DNA of 13,864 nucleotides from Chrysochromulina parva (Eukaryota > Haptophyta > Prymnesiales > Chrysochromulinaceae): NCBI GenBank assembly GCA_002887195.1, contig PJAB01001531.1, forward strand, positions 1 to 13,864, given 5' to 3'. Positions 6,901 through 13,864 of the stretch are shown piece after piece. The notes below the pieces were generated by a model. The model did not search any database. It saw nothing but the letters and a program-made list of their open reading frames with translations, and was not told where the DNA came from. The translations under genes and the position numbers were made by a program. Numbering within the stretch: the stretch's first letter is position 1; each line of letters starts with the position of its first letter.

Positions 6901-8841
6901 ACCAACTCATCCACGCGCTCGGCGGCACTGAGAAGGTTGCAGAGCTGACCGGGCGCAAGATGAAGCTCGTGTACGATGCGGCCGACGGGCGTGCGCGCAT
7001 GGTCAAGCGAGCCAAGGAGCTCGACGTGACGGTGGCACGCGTCAACATGGCCGAGAAGGAGGCCTTCATGAACGGCCAGAAGATGGTCGCCATCATCTCG
7101 GAGGCAGCCTCGAGCGGCATCTCGCTGCACGCGGACCGGCGCTTCGCCAACCGCGCCAAGCGCATCCACATCACACTCGAGCTGCCATGGTCGGCCGACG
7201 AGGCGCTCCAGCAGCTCGGTCGCACCCATCGCTCTAACCAGACCTCCGCGCCGGACTTCAAGCTCCTCATGACGACCCTCGGCGGCGAGCGCCGCTTTGC
7301 GGCGCAGCTCGCCAAGCGGTTACAGCACCTCGGCGCCCTCACTAAGGGGGATCGTCGCGCGGCGGATGCAGCCAACCTGTCCAGCTTCGATTTCCAGACT
7401 CAGTACGGTCGGCGCGCACTCGAGCGGCTTGTCGATTCCATCCGCACTCACTCCTTTGGGGCTGGGCGCATGAAGCTGCTGCTCGAGCGCGTCCTAGGCG
7501 CCGAGGCGGCGCGCTTGGCGGCGGACACGGGCGACCTCACGCCATGGAACGAGCACTGTGAAGAGCTCGAGACGGCGCTTCAGATTGTGGGGATCGACCT
7601 GACGCTCGACTATGCCGACCGGGTCGCGGCTGGTCAGGGTGGCCCGCGGGGCAAGAGGAAGGATCTCCCGTCGGTGAAGACGTTCCTCAATCGGCTGCTG
7701 GGGCTCACCGTCCGCCTCCAGGGCCGATGCTTTGCGCACTTCAACGCCCTCTTTGAGGACGAGATTGCGAAGGACAAGTCTGAGGGCCGCTTCGACGACG
7801 GCGTCGTCGATATGAGGGCCACCTCGATTGCTTACAAGGACGAGCCGGTGCCCTTCTACACGGACCCGACCACGAAGGCGCGCACCACCCTGTACACGCT
7901 GCAGCTCGACCGCGGGTGTGAATGGTCCAAGGCGCTCGCGGAGCTCGACGCGGCGAATGCGCGCGAGGCCGCCGAGGGCCACGCCGGTGCGCACATCAAC
8001 GGCATCTACCACGACGTCGCGCCATACTCGACGCGCGGAGCGACGCAACGCCGGCACCACTACGTCGCCATCCGCAAGCCGTACCAGTCGGGTGAGGCGC
8101 AGCATAATCCACACTATGAGATCTATAAGCTAATTCACCCCAATTTCGGCTATACTTGGACTATCCAGCGAGCGGCGCTCGAGGAACGGCGCACGTACAC
8201 CAGGTACGACCTCGGGATGAGAGGACCATCAAGATTGCCCATGTGATCGCCGCTAATTGCTTCCGATTGCCCCCGTCATCAGGTACGACCTCGGCGATGA
8301 GAGAGCCAAGGCGCGCGCACAACGCGAGTGGACTGCCATGCACACGGACAGCGCCCGGTGTTGGCACGCGCCGCCGTGCTCGTGCAAGAGCCGCTACGGC
8401 AGCAAGTTCGTTACGGAGGCGGTCATCGCGGGCTCGATCCTTCCGCTGTGGAAAGCCCTTGACGAGCTCACTGTCGTGCTCAACGGCCGAGGGGACAAGA
8501 AGCCCATGCGCGTGACGCGCGTGCGTCTCTCGGCCGGGACGCGCATTGTGGGCGTCAAGGTGCCTTACGCGCGCCTCCAGAACTGGCAGCAGCGGCTCGC
8601 GAAGGCGGGCGTCAAGATGGACGCCGAGGCGCTCGGCATCATCAACCTCATCGAGAAGGACGCGCTGGAGGCGGAGAGCCGCACGCGAGAGGAGCCAAGC
8701 GCCGCCAAGGTGGAGGGTGCCGACGGCGCAGCGGGCGCAGCGGGCGCAGCGGCGGCAGGAGCGGCAGGCGGGCGCCCTGGCAAACGCAAGGCGGACGACA
8801 GTGGGTTCGGAAGGCGCGAAATCAATACCGACTACTGGTGA
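3923..8841 (+). CDS. SBNO: Strawberry notch (SBNO) family SF2 helicase-like ATPase, three exons, complete
   Basis: Exons 3923-4936, 5040-8203 and 8283-8841 give 1578 residues. Strawberry notch proteins are nuclear SF2 ATPases that act with chromatin remodellers in transcription (Drosophila sno, animal SBNO1/2, Arabidopsis FORGETTER1). The N-terminus (28-80) is very Cys-rich with CDFCYCWVC at 42-50, then a Pro/Ala-rich acidic linker. RecA lobe 1 has Walker A GDGPGVGKG at 262-270 (K269; Pro where Ala is usual), DECH at 429-432 and SATGAS. An insertion holds acidic Ser-rich stretches, a SAP-like segment near 819-850 and a Gly-rich array (896-915). Lobe 2 and the SBNO signature contain SEAASSGIS (1025-1033), LELPWSADEA and GRTHRSNQ (1065-1072). 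The C-terminus ends with a KRK basic cluster, a possible NLS. ATG 3923 is the first in frame after a stop at 3881-3883, with A at -3 and G at +4. An out-of-frame ATG at 3910 also has a good context. Confidence 0.95.
4937..5039 (+). other. SBNO intron 1 (103 nt)
   Basis: The donor GTGAGC follows the codon GTG at 4934-4936, and the acceptor GCGCGCAG ends at 5039 after a pyrimidine-rich tract (CTCCCTTCCTCC). It is phase 0. Joining restores the family sequence KAGV then LFCTYSALVAKEG, a well-conserved strand and helix of the first ATPase lobe. Retention shifts the frame and ends translation at 5137 after 404 residues. Confidence 0.9.
6711..6770 (+). repeat. 12-bp GC minisatellite coding for Ala-Gly-Gly-Gly
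   Basis: Five 12-bp units of GCGGGCGGCGGC, with changes in the fourth and fifth, encode AGGG four times and then AGGV (residues 896-915). It lies in the insertion between the two ATPase lobes and is probably a flexible linker with slippage-driven length variation. Confidence 0.9.
8201..8303 (+). repeat. Direct repeats around SBNO intron 2
   Basis: CAGGTACGACCTCGG followed by GATGAGAG occurs at 8201-8223 and again at 8280-8303, where one extra C separates the two parts. Weaker similarity continues on both sides. Each copy carries the AG/GT junction, so the first copy spans the donor and the second spans the acceptor. Confidence 0.92.
8204..8282 (+). other. SBNO intron 2 (79 nt)
   Basis: The donor is CAG/GTACGA and the acceptor ATCAG ends at 8282; a CTAAT branch-like word lies at about 8253. 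It is phase 2, with the arginine codon AG/G split. Splicing joins TYTR to YDLGDERAK and continues to the stop at 8839-8841. Without splicing the frame ends at 8246 after eleven altered residues and loses about 180 C-terminal residues. Confidence 0.88.
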
Positions 8842-8864
8842 GACGTGGGGACCCTTGAGGCGAG

Positions 8865-8882
8865 CGAGCGCTCGAGCGCTCG
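8865..8882. repeat. 18-bp perfect palindrome downstream of SBNO
   Basis: CGAGCGCTCGAGCGCTCG is its own reverse complement and begins 24 bp after the SBNO stop codon. It could form a small hairpin in the 3' UTR or bind a dimeric protein. Partial matches (CGAGCGCT, GGAGCGCT) recur near 8952-8973. Confidence 0.85.
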
Positions 8883-9076
8883 GAAATGAGAGCGCCGCCA
8901 ACTGTACTGCAGCGCGCACGCGCATGTGCATTAGAAAGTGGATCGCGTCATATCGAGCGCTTTGTCGGAGCGCTGGGTGTGGGCGACACAAAAGAATGAA
9001 AAGGTGAACGCCATGCGCGCTGCCCATAGCTTACCCATAGCTCTGCACCGTGTGTGTCGATTCTACCGTATTCTTA

Positions 9077-9482
9077 CTGACCTTTTCGCAAACAACCGCG
9101 AACTCCACTCGGAATCTCGGTCTTCCGCGCTTGCGTGTGCGTCCTCTGCGTGCCGCCGCGGCCGTGGCGTGGCCGCTGCGAACAGCGGTCCTATTGGCAC
9201 TATTCGTTAACACTCGGGGGAAGGGACATGCACTCATGCACCGGGACCGGCCTTGCAACTAGCACAGAAGCTTCTAGTACGCGCATGGATGGTACGGCGC
9301 CCTTTGGCCCTTTTATTTGTTCCCCCACTCTTTGCCGCGAACGGCCTATGTTACCACGGTTGTGTCGACCACACCTCCGTCCAAAGTGATAGCGGCTCCT
9401 GTGCTTGGGTGTCCGGAGTTGTGTTGAACATCAGAAGCTGACCTTTTCGCAGAACTCCACTTCTAAAACACTTGCGTGCGCA
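9077..9482 (+). repeat. Imperfect direct duplication in the coiled-coil gene leader
   Basis: CTGACCTTTTCGCA, then GAACTCCAC, then CTTGCGTG(T)GCG occur in this order at 9077-9141 and again at 9438-9480. The first copy has nine extra bases after the first word and a longer gap before the third. The second copy ends about 5 bp before the start codon, so the pair may represent an old duplication of a promoter or leader. Confidence 0.75.
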
Positions 9483-9485
9483 ACC

Positions 9486-12332
9486 ATGGCATCTTGGGTC
9501 GAGTGGCTTTATGAAACACCGCTGCCCACGGCAGCCACAACCACCCTCGTCGAGACTCTCGCCGCGCCTTCCGCACCCACCGCAGCGTACACCCTTCTGT
9601 GCACGCTCGTCGCGGCAGCCCTTCTCCTTCTGATCGACCTGCGGCTCCGTATGCCGAGAACCACACCCGACAATGTGGCACCGGGGATACCACGGGATGC
9701 AGCTGCTCGGAGGGTCTCAATGGCGCCAGAGACTCCGCCAGCAACTCCTGCCGCCGCGGCGGCACGCTTTACTGCGGCGGCAATGGCCGCGGCCACGCAC
9801 GTCGCGACTTTGGATGATGCCTTGACAGGGCTTCAGGCCGAGATCGCGTTGGAGCGCGACGCCCGTGTCGGGCTGGAGTCGAGGCTTCGAGAAGTTGCCA
9901 CGGAGGCGGAGCTCGCTCAGGCCGAAGCGGCCCAAGCGAGGGCCGGCTGGGCGAGCGCGGCGAACGAGCTCGACGGCGCGCTCGAAGACTTGCGCCAGCT
10001 CAAGCGAGATCAGGAGGTGCAGCTGGCGGCCGCGCGAAAGGCGTCGGCTGATGCGGCGGCCGAGGCGCGCCAGGCGGCGGCCGAGGCTATGGCGGCGGCG
10101 CAGACGGCGGTGCAGGTGCAGGCAGCATCGGCGCAAGAGGAGGTGCGCGCGGCGCAAGAGGAGGTGCGCGTCGCGCGTGCCAAGGAGCGCGAGGCGGCGC
10201 GTCAGGCCGAGATGGCCGAATGCGTCGCCGCACGGTCAGCTTCCGAAGCCGAGCGCCTCGAAGCGCGCGAGAAGGCGGCGGTGATTTCGCTCATGCGTTC
10301 ATGCGCCGAGGCGGAGGCAGCGCAGGCGGAGATGCAAGCGGCGAAGGCCGAGGCGCAGGCGGAGATGCAAGCGGTGAAGGCCAAGGCGCAGACGGAGATG
10401 CAAGCGGCGAAGGCCGAGGCGCAGGCGGAGATGCAAGCGGTGAAGGCCAAGGCGCAGGCGGAGATGCAAGCGGCGAAGGCCGAGGCGCAGCGGGAGCGAA
10501 ACAAGGCCGAGGCTGCGCATCTGGAGGCCGAAAAGGCATGGGCTCAGGCAGAGGATGCGCGGACAGAGGCGGAGGTGGCCAGGATCGAGGCGGAGGCCGC
10601 AAGAGCTGCGGTCGCTCCTCTGCAGGCAGCGCACGACCGAGCCTTGCATGAGCTCGATGAGCTCCGGGCGAAGTTGGTCGAGGTCGAGGCGCTCAGGACG
10701 GCGCTCGTGGCGGAGATGTTGCAGGCGAGGCGCGAGCACGAGGCGGCGGCATCGTCCCATGAGGCCGCGCTGGCGGCGGTGCGGCAGTGGGCGCGAGATG
10801 AGGTCACGCAGCGTGTCGAGGCGGCCCACAAGTCCGCCGCTGTGCTTCGGGAGGCGGCGTCGCGAGAGGCGGCTATGCGGGAGGCGGCGGCGGTGCTGCA
10901 GGCTGCGTCCGCGGCGGAAGCGTCTCGCGAGGCGGCGGTGCTGCAGGCGGTGTCTGCGGCGGAGGCGCGGCATGCGGCGGCGCTCGCGGACGCTGTGCAG
11001 CGCGATGCGGCGTTGCAGAGCGCGGCCTACCAGCAGCAGCTGATCGAGCTGCGTGAAAAAGGGGAGAAGGAGAAGGAGAAGCGCGTGCAGCATCTGAGCG
11101 AGTTGATCGCTCGGCGCATGCTCAAAAAGGATCTGTCTCGTGGCTGGACCGCGTGGCACTTTGCGTGGGAAGAGAGGGTGATTGCCCAGCGGCGGCTGCA
11201 GGCGGCAGCGAGCCGGATCAAGGCCCCAGAGCTCTCGATCGCCTTTGGCTTCTGGTCCTCGTCCGCAGCCGAGGCACGACGGCTCAGGGATCACGAGGCC
11301 TTGGAGGCGGCTCGACGTGAAGCCATGGTGCTCACTGCGCAGCAGGCCAAGGCCGTGGAGGTGGCAAGACGCGAGGCGGCTGCGGAGTTTGAGCGGCACC
11401 TTGAGCAGCGCCTCGCGCTCGCCGTTCAAGAAGCACGCGTCCAGAGCCGCCGCGAGGCTTTGCATGAGGTGCAAGCCGAGCTTCAGGCGGCTAGGGAGTC
11501 GCGCGACGATGCGCTTCGGTTGGCAGAGGGGAAGAGGGACGAGGGCTCGGCCGAAGCGGCGCGCGGGGAGGCACGGCGCCAGCTGGAGGCAGCGGTGGAG
11601 GCAGCAAGGGCCGAAGCGCGGCGGGAGGCGTGGGCGGAGGCGAGGGCCGAGGCGCGGCAGGAGGTTTGGGCGGAGATGAGGGATGCCGCCCTGGAAGCAG
11701 CTCGTGCGGAGGTCCTCGTCGAGTCGGCGCGTGCCGAGGAGGCCCGCGCGGCGGTGGCGGCACGTGCGCTCGAGGCAGCGCGCGCGCGGGCAGCCGAGGA
11801 CGCCGCCCAGGAACGAGTGATGGAATTGGAGCGCGCGACTACAGAGGGACTTCGAGCGAGCAACCCTAGCGCGAGCAGCCCTACTCGCGTACCGCCTGCG
11901 AGCGCACACCTGTATAGCGATGAGGAGGTCCGGTGTGCGAAGCACACTGCCCTGCTGCGTCGAGCCTTTGAGTCCGCCGATGCGGATCGCTCCGGAGGGC
12001 TGTCCAAGCGCGAATTCTACCGGTCGCTCGAGGAGGTGGGGCTACGCTTCACAGCGTCCGAGCAGCTCGCGGTGTGGAAAGCTTTCGTCAACGGCGCCTC
12101 GGGCCTCGTCTACGCGCGCGTCGAGTGGAGAGACTACCAGCGTGTTGGCCTCGCGTTGCTCGAGCAGCAGCATGCTAAGAGGCGCTCCCGCCGTCAGATG
12201 GCCGACCCCCCCGACCAGCAGAAGCTGCTCCGGCTCTTCACACACGTGGCGCAACAGAATGAAGTGCGGCCGCCAGTCGAGCCCACCGTGCACCTTGCTT
12301 GGGCTGGCGGCGCTTGGGCTGGGCGGAAGTGA
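9486..12332 (+). CDS. Membrane-anchored coiled-coil protein with C-terminal EF-hand
   Basis: The ATG at 9486 (ACCATGG context) gives 948 residues. Another in-frame ATG at 9405 would add 27 residues that fall in the duplicated leader. A hydrophobic segment at about 33-51 suggests an N-terminal anchor. Most of the protein (about 100-800) is Ala/Glu/Arg/Gln-rich coiled coil, including five 11-residue repeats at 279-333. At about 542-601 a block with ARRMLKKDLSRGWTAWHFAW and a later AFGFW resembles the Trp-containing repeats seen in many protist coiled-coil proteins (Sfi1-like in style; family not certain). A canonical EF-hand loop DADRSGGLSKRE sits at 832-843 and predicts one calcium site. The following segment (VNGASGLVYARVEW) may be a degenerate partner hand. 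A calcium-responsive scaffold at a membrane or cytoskeleton is a fair inference. No intron is evident. Confidence 0.85.
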   Translation: MASWVEWLYETPLPTAATTTLVETLAAPSAPTAAYTLLCTLVAAALLLLIDLRLRMPRTTPDNVAPGIPRDAAARRVSMAPETPPATPAAAAARFTAAAMAAATHVATLDDALTGLQAEIALERDARVGLESRLREVATEAELAQAEAAQARAGWASAANELDGALEDLRQLKRDQEVQLAAARKASADAAAEARQAAAEAMAAAQTAVQVQAASAQEEVRAAQEEVRVARAKEREAARQAEMAECVAARSASEAERLEAREKAAVISLMRSCAEAEAAQAEMQAAKAEAQAEMQAVKAKAQTEMQAAKAEAQAEMQAVKAKAQAEMQAAKAEAQRERNKAEAAHLEAEKAWAQAEDARTEAEVARIEAEAARAAVAPLQAAHDRALHELDELRAKLVEVEALRTALVAEMLQARREHEAAASSHEAALAAVRQWARDEVTQRVEAAHKSAAVLREAASREAAMREAAAVLQAASAAEASREAAVLQAVSAAEARHAAALADAVQRDAALQSAAYQQQLIELREKGEKEKEKRVQHLSELIARRMLKKDLSRGWTAWHFAWEERVIAQRRLQAAASRIKAPELSIAFGFWSSSAAEARRLRDHEALEAARREAMVLTAQQAKAVEVARREAAAEFERHLEQRLALAVQEARVQSRREALHEVQAELQAARESRDDALRLAEGKRDEGSAEAARGEARRQLEAAVEAARAEARREAWAEARAEARQEVWAEMRDAALEAARAEVLVESARAEEARAAVAARALEAARARAAEDAAQERVMELERATTEGLRASNPSASSPTRVPPASAHLYSDEEVRCAKHTALLRRAFESADADRSGGLSKREFYRSLEEVGLRFTASEQLAVWKAFVNGASGLVYARVEWRDYQRVGLALLEQQHAKRRSRRQMADPPDQQKLLRLFTHVAQQNEVRPPVEPTVHLAWAGGAWAGRK
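10320..10484 (+). repeat. Five 33-bp repeats coding for an 11-residue coiled-coil unit
   Basis: The units read AQAEMQAAKAE, AQAEMQAVKAK, AQTEMQAAKAE, AQAEMQAVKAK and AQAEMQAAKAE. Odd and even units alternate (AAKAE or AVKAK), so the duplicated block was 66 bp. The near-identical DNA suggests recent expansion. Confidence 0.93.
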
Positions 12333-12377
12333 GGCCGTGCCCCGGGACTGGGACTTGAGAGCAGCTCGTATAGCTTA

Positions 12378-13205
12378 TTACAATTCAGAGGCATTTAAAG
12401 CGCGCTGAAACCAATGTAGGCGGTCACTTCTGACTTGCCGACTGCCCGTTACGTGAAACATTGGAAGCTTGAAAATCGTTTCCGAACGCCATTCGACGTG
12501 CACGTTCGGCAAGCTGAGCGCGGTGTGCTTATGCACGTAGCCTTCCGGATAGCTTACCATAGAGTTCGAGAGGATGGTCGCGCGGTCACGGAATAGGGGT
12601 TCATGGATGAGAAGATTCAGCATCGCGGACTGCTCAGCCTCACGATGGAGTGCCGCGAAGGCGGTTTGATTCCACGTAGCTTGCAGAAAGGCTTGGCCCA
12701 CCTCATCCGCCCGAACGAGCATTACGCCGTTACACAAGCCAGTCCTTGCAGTCGAGAAAGCGAGCGAGCTATTGATCAGCCCCTCCAGCGGAATGGGCGT
12801 CATAGTCTCAAAGACGACATCCGAGTCTACCCACATGGCCCAGTTGCGGCACGCATGTGTACTCATCGCCAGCTGCATCGCCAAAATCTTGTCCCACACG
12901 GCATCGCGGCTCGCGTCGAGCCGGCTTCCACTCAGCAAGATGCAACGGTAGCCTAGCTGGTCACAGTAGCGTTGCTTATTCTTCGACAGAGAGGCTCCTA
13001 TGCTGCTGTTCCCGTAGAGCGGGCCGGTGCCGTGCGAGACCACACACAGCTCGGATGAGCTGGTCGGGGCGGGGCCTGGCGGGGCGGGGCGGCTGCCAGG
13101 TAAGTCACCTCTATCGTAATTGACGGCCAAAGCCTGCTCAGTTCCGTCGAGCGGTACGATTCCGCGAAGAACGAGAGGGAGAAAAAGGCCCAGGATTCCA
13201 GGCAT
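12378..13205 (-). CDS. Secretory-pathway glycosyltransferase, GT34 (GMA12/MNN10)-like
   Basis: From the ATG at 13205 the protein has 275 residues; an in-frame ATG at 13430 would give 350. MPGILGLFLPLVLRGIV looks like a signal peptide or signal anchor, followed by a Pro-rich stem (about 35-50). The catalytic part starts near SELCVVSHG (51-59). It contains NKQRYCDQLGYRC, WDKILAMQ (104-111), the metal and nucleotide-sugar motif WVDSDVVF with DSD at 127-129, CNGVMLVR, EQSAMLNLL (191-199) and a late MFHVTG (249-254). This order fits GT34 galactosyl- or xylosyltransferases of the Golgi, which use a UDP-sugar and Mn2+; GT77 and other GT-A families are alternatives. The protein is short for GT34, with little beyond the catalytic core. 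Possible N-glycosylation sites are at 66, 145, 179 and 271. Its stop codon lies 45 bp from that of the convergent coiled-coil gene. Confidence 0.82.
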   Translation of the reverse strand: MPGILGLFLPLVLRGIVPLDGTEQALAVNYDRGDLPGSRPAPPGPAPTSSSELCVVSHGTGPLYGNSSIGASLSKNKQRYCDQLGYRCILLSGSRLDASRDAVWDKILAMQLAMSTHACRNWAMWVDSDVVFETMTPIPLEGLINSSLAFSTARTGLCNGVMLVRADEVGQAFLQATWNQTAFAALHREAEQSAMLNLLIHEPLFRDRATILSNSMVSYPEGYVHKHTALSLPNVHVEWRSETIFKLPMFHVTGSRQVRSDRLHWFQRALNASEL

Positions 13206-13721
13206 GGTTACCGGTACAGTACGGCACACTGTGAACGACGCTATGAAACAGACATCAAGAGACCGGAGGGAAACAAGCCTAATCAGCACAGACAGTTGAC
13301 AAGCCCCGAGCCCACGACGAGCAACGAAGAGAAAAAGCAGGTTTCCATGTGCCCGTGTCCCGGCCGCCGTGTTCCCAAGACGCATGCCGCCATACTCTCG
13401 TCCGAACGCGTCACGACTCACGTAGTTCACAGCCCGGTGTTCGTTTCAGTAACGTACGGTAGGCGCGTTTTAGGATTCAAGCAGGCCCTAGACCTCTTCA
13501 TTCTCTCGCCGTGCGCTCCGACCGCACGCGCAACGACGACTCTCACGCCGAAATACCCTTCAAATTCCACCACCTCAATTCAGGCGGTCCCGCCATTTGG
13601 TAGGAAGCTTGTTTGGATAGTCCCTCCCCCTCGTGAAGGCACACAAAATTCTGTTTGACTTGACTTGATTTGTCTTGCTTTGGAAGCGGAGGGAGCTCCT
13701 TCCTGCTTCTCGCTCTTTCAC
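13206..13721. promoter_or_regulatory. Divergent promoter region between the glycosyltransferase and BTB genes
   Basis: These 516 bp separate two start codons that point away from each other. TTACCGGTAC at 13208-13217 touches the glycosyltransferase start. A run of GACTT/CTTG words (TTTGACTTGACTTGATTTG) lies at about 13656-13674, some 50 bp before the BTB start. If the longer glycosyltransferase start at 13430 is used, part of this stretch is coding. Confidence 0.4.
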
Positions 13722-13864
13722 ATGCTGCCCGCTCCGAAGCGCGCCCGCGCATCCGCCGACGCGCCCTCCGCCGCATCGATCGAGCTCGTAGGCGGCCTCG
13801 CCGAGAAGCCGAGCGCCATCGCCAAGTTCCGCGATGGTCGCCTCACCGACGTGGAGGTGGTGGC
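13722..13864 (+). CDS. Probable BTB/POZ domain protein, N-terminus only
   Basis: The ATG at 13722 opens a frame that runs off the right edge after 47 codons. The start is basic and Ala-rich (MLPAPKRARASADAPS), followed by IELVGGLAEKPSAIAKFRD and GRLTDVEVV. A phrase of the type (F/L)xDGxxxDVxxxV is how BTB/POZ domains usually begin, just before the conserved strand and AHRxVL motif that would lie outside the window. BTB proteins often act as Cullin-3 adaptors or transcription cofactors. Only the first strand is visible, so the call rests on a short match. PKRAR may be a small nuclear localisation signal. Confidence 0.6.
   Translation, partial: MLPAPKRARASADAPSAASIELVGGLAEKPSAIAKFRDGRLTDVEVV

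Larger units (their letters stand above)
8842..9485. promoter_or_regulatory. Intergenic region between SBNO and the coiled-coil gene
   Basis: These 644 bp hold the SBNO 3' UTR, with an 18-bp palindrome just after the stop, and the promoter and leader of the coiled-coil gene. A segment near 9077-9141 is repeated imperfectly directly in front of the ATG at 9486. No convincing ORF, tRNA or other RNA gene was seen. Confidence 0.45.

Noticed and set aside
6596..7375. 259-residue ORF on the minus strand, and an 86-residue Pro/Ala ORF nearby at 8565-8825
   Set aside because: Both are antisense of conserved SBNO coding sequence; their Pro/Ala runs are the reverse of Gly and Ala repeats.
9405..9485. 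Longer start of the coiled-coil protein at 9405
   Set aside because: The added 27 residues fall in the duplicated leader and look noncoding, while ATG 9486 has an excellent ACCATGG context.
8842..9485. tRNA or other small RNA genes in the intergenic stretches
   Set aside because: I looked for a B-box word (GTTCGA with a pairing arm) and cloverleaf arms here and in the other gaps and found none; a covariance search would be decisive.
10299..11945. 548-residue ORF on the minus strand
   Set aside because: It is antisense to the Ala/Glu/Arg coiled coil and its Arg/Leu/His-rich translation is what the reverse of such codons gives. The plus frame has an EF-hand and ordered repeats.

Overview
The window looks like nuclear DNA of a GC-rich eukaryotic alga. 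My best guess is a haptophyte (Emiliania, Chrysochromulina or Prymnesium type), but this is inferred from style and not proven. The signs are short GT-AG introns, surface proteins with PPSPPPSPP-type linkers next to C-type lectin domains, Ala/Glu/Arg-rich coiled coils with Trp-containing motifs and an EF-hand, a BTB-type start, and third codon positions rich in G and C. Nothing suggests bacterial or plasmid sequence: there are no Shine-Dalgarno sites, operons, CRISPR arrays or insertion sequences.

Layout, left to right. (1) 1-811, minus strand: the 5' part of a membrane-anchored surface protein. It is assembled from two exons whose intron cuts the transmembrane segment in half. (2) 1108-2286, plus: a membrane protein with two C-type lectin domains, divergent from gene 1. 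(3) 2740-3186, minus: a weakly supported small ORF with a Cys-rich basic motif. (4) 3923-8841, plus: a complete three-exon Strawberry notch (SBNO) family SF2 ATPase of 1578 residues. It is the best-supported gene here. (5) 9486-12332, plus: a membrane-anchored coiled-coil protein with an 11-residue repeat array and a C-terminal EF-hand. (6) 12378-13205, minus: a signal-anchored glycosyltransferase with a DSD motif (GT34/GMA12-like). It converges on gene 5 with only 45 bp between the stop codons. (7) 13722 to the right edge, plus: the start of a probable BTB/POZ protein, divergent from gene 6.

The genes do not form an evident pathway. Genes 1, 2 and 6 fit cell-surface and secretory-pathway functions, SBNO fits chromatin and transcription, and gene 5 fits a calcium-responsive membrane or cytoskeletal scaffold. 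The arrangement is typical of a compact algal genome, with divergent pairs sharing a short promoter region and one tight convergent pair. The noncoding gaps carry several small repeats: hexamer, octamer, inverted and duplicated promoter-proximal segments. The most interesting structural detail is the second SBNO intron, which is flanked by near-identical 23-24 bp direct repeats that include the AG/GT splice site. That is the signature expected if the intron arose by local duplication.
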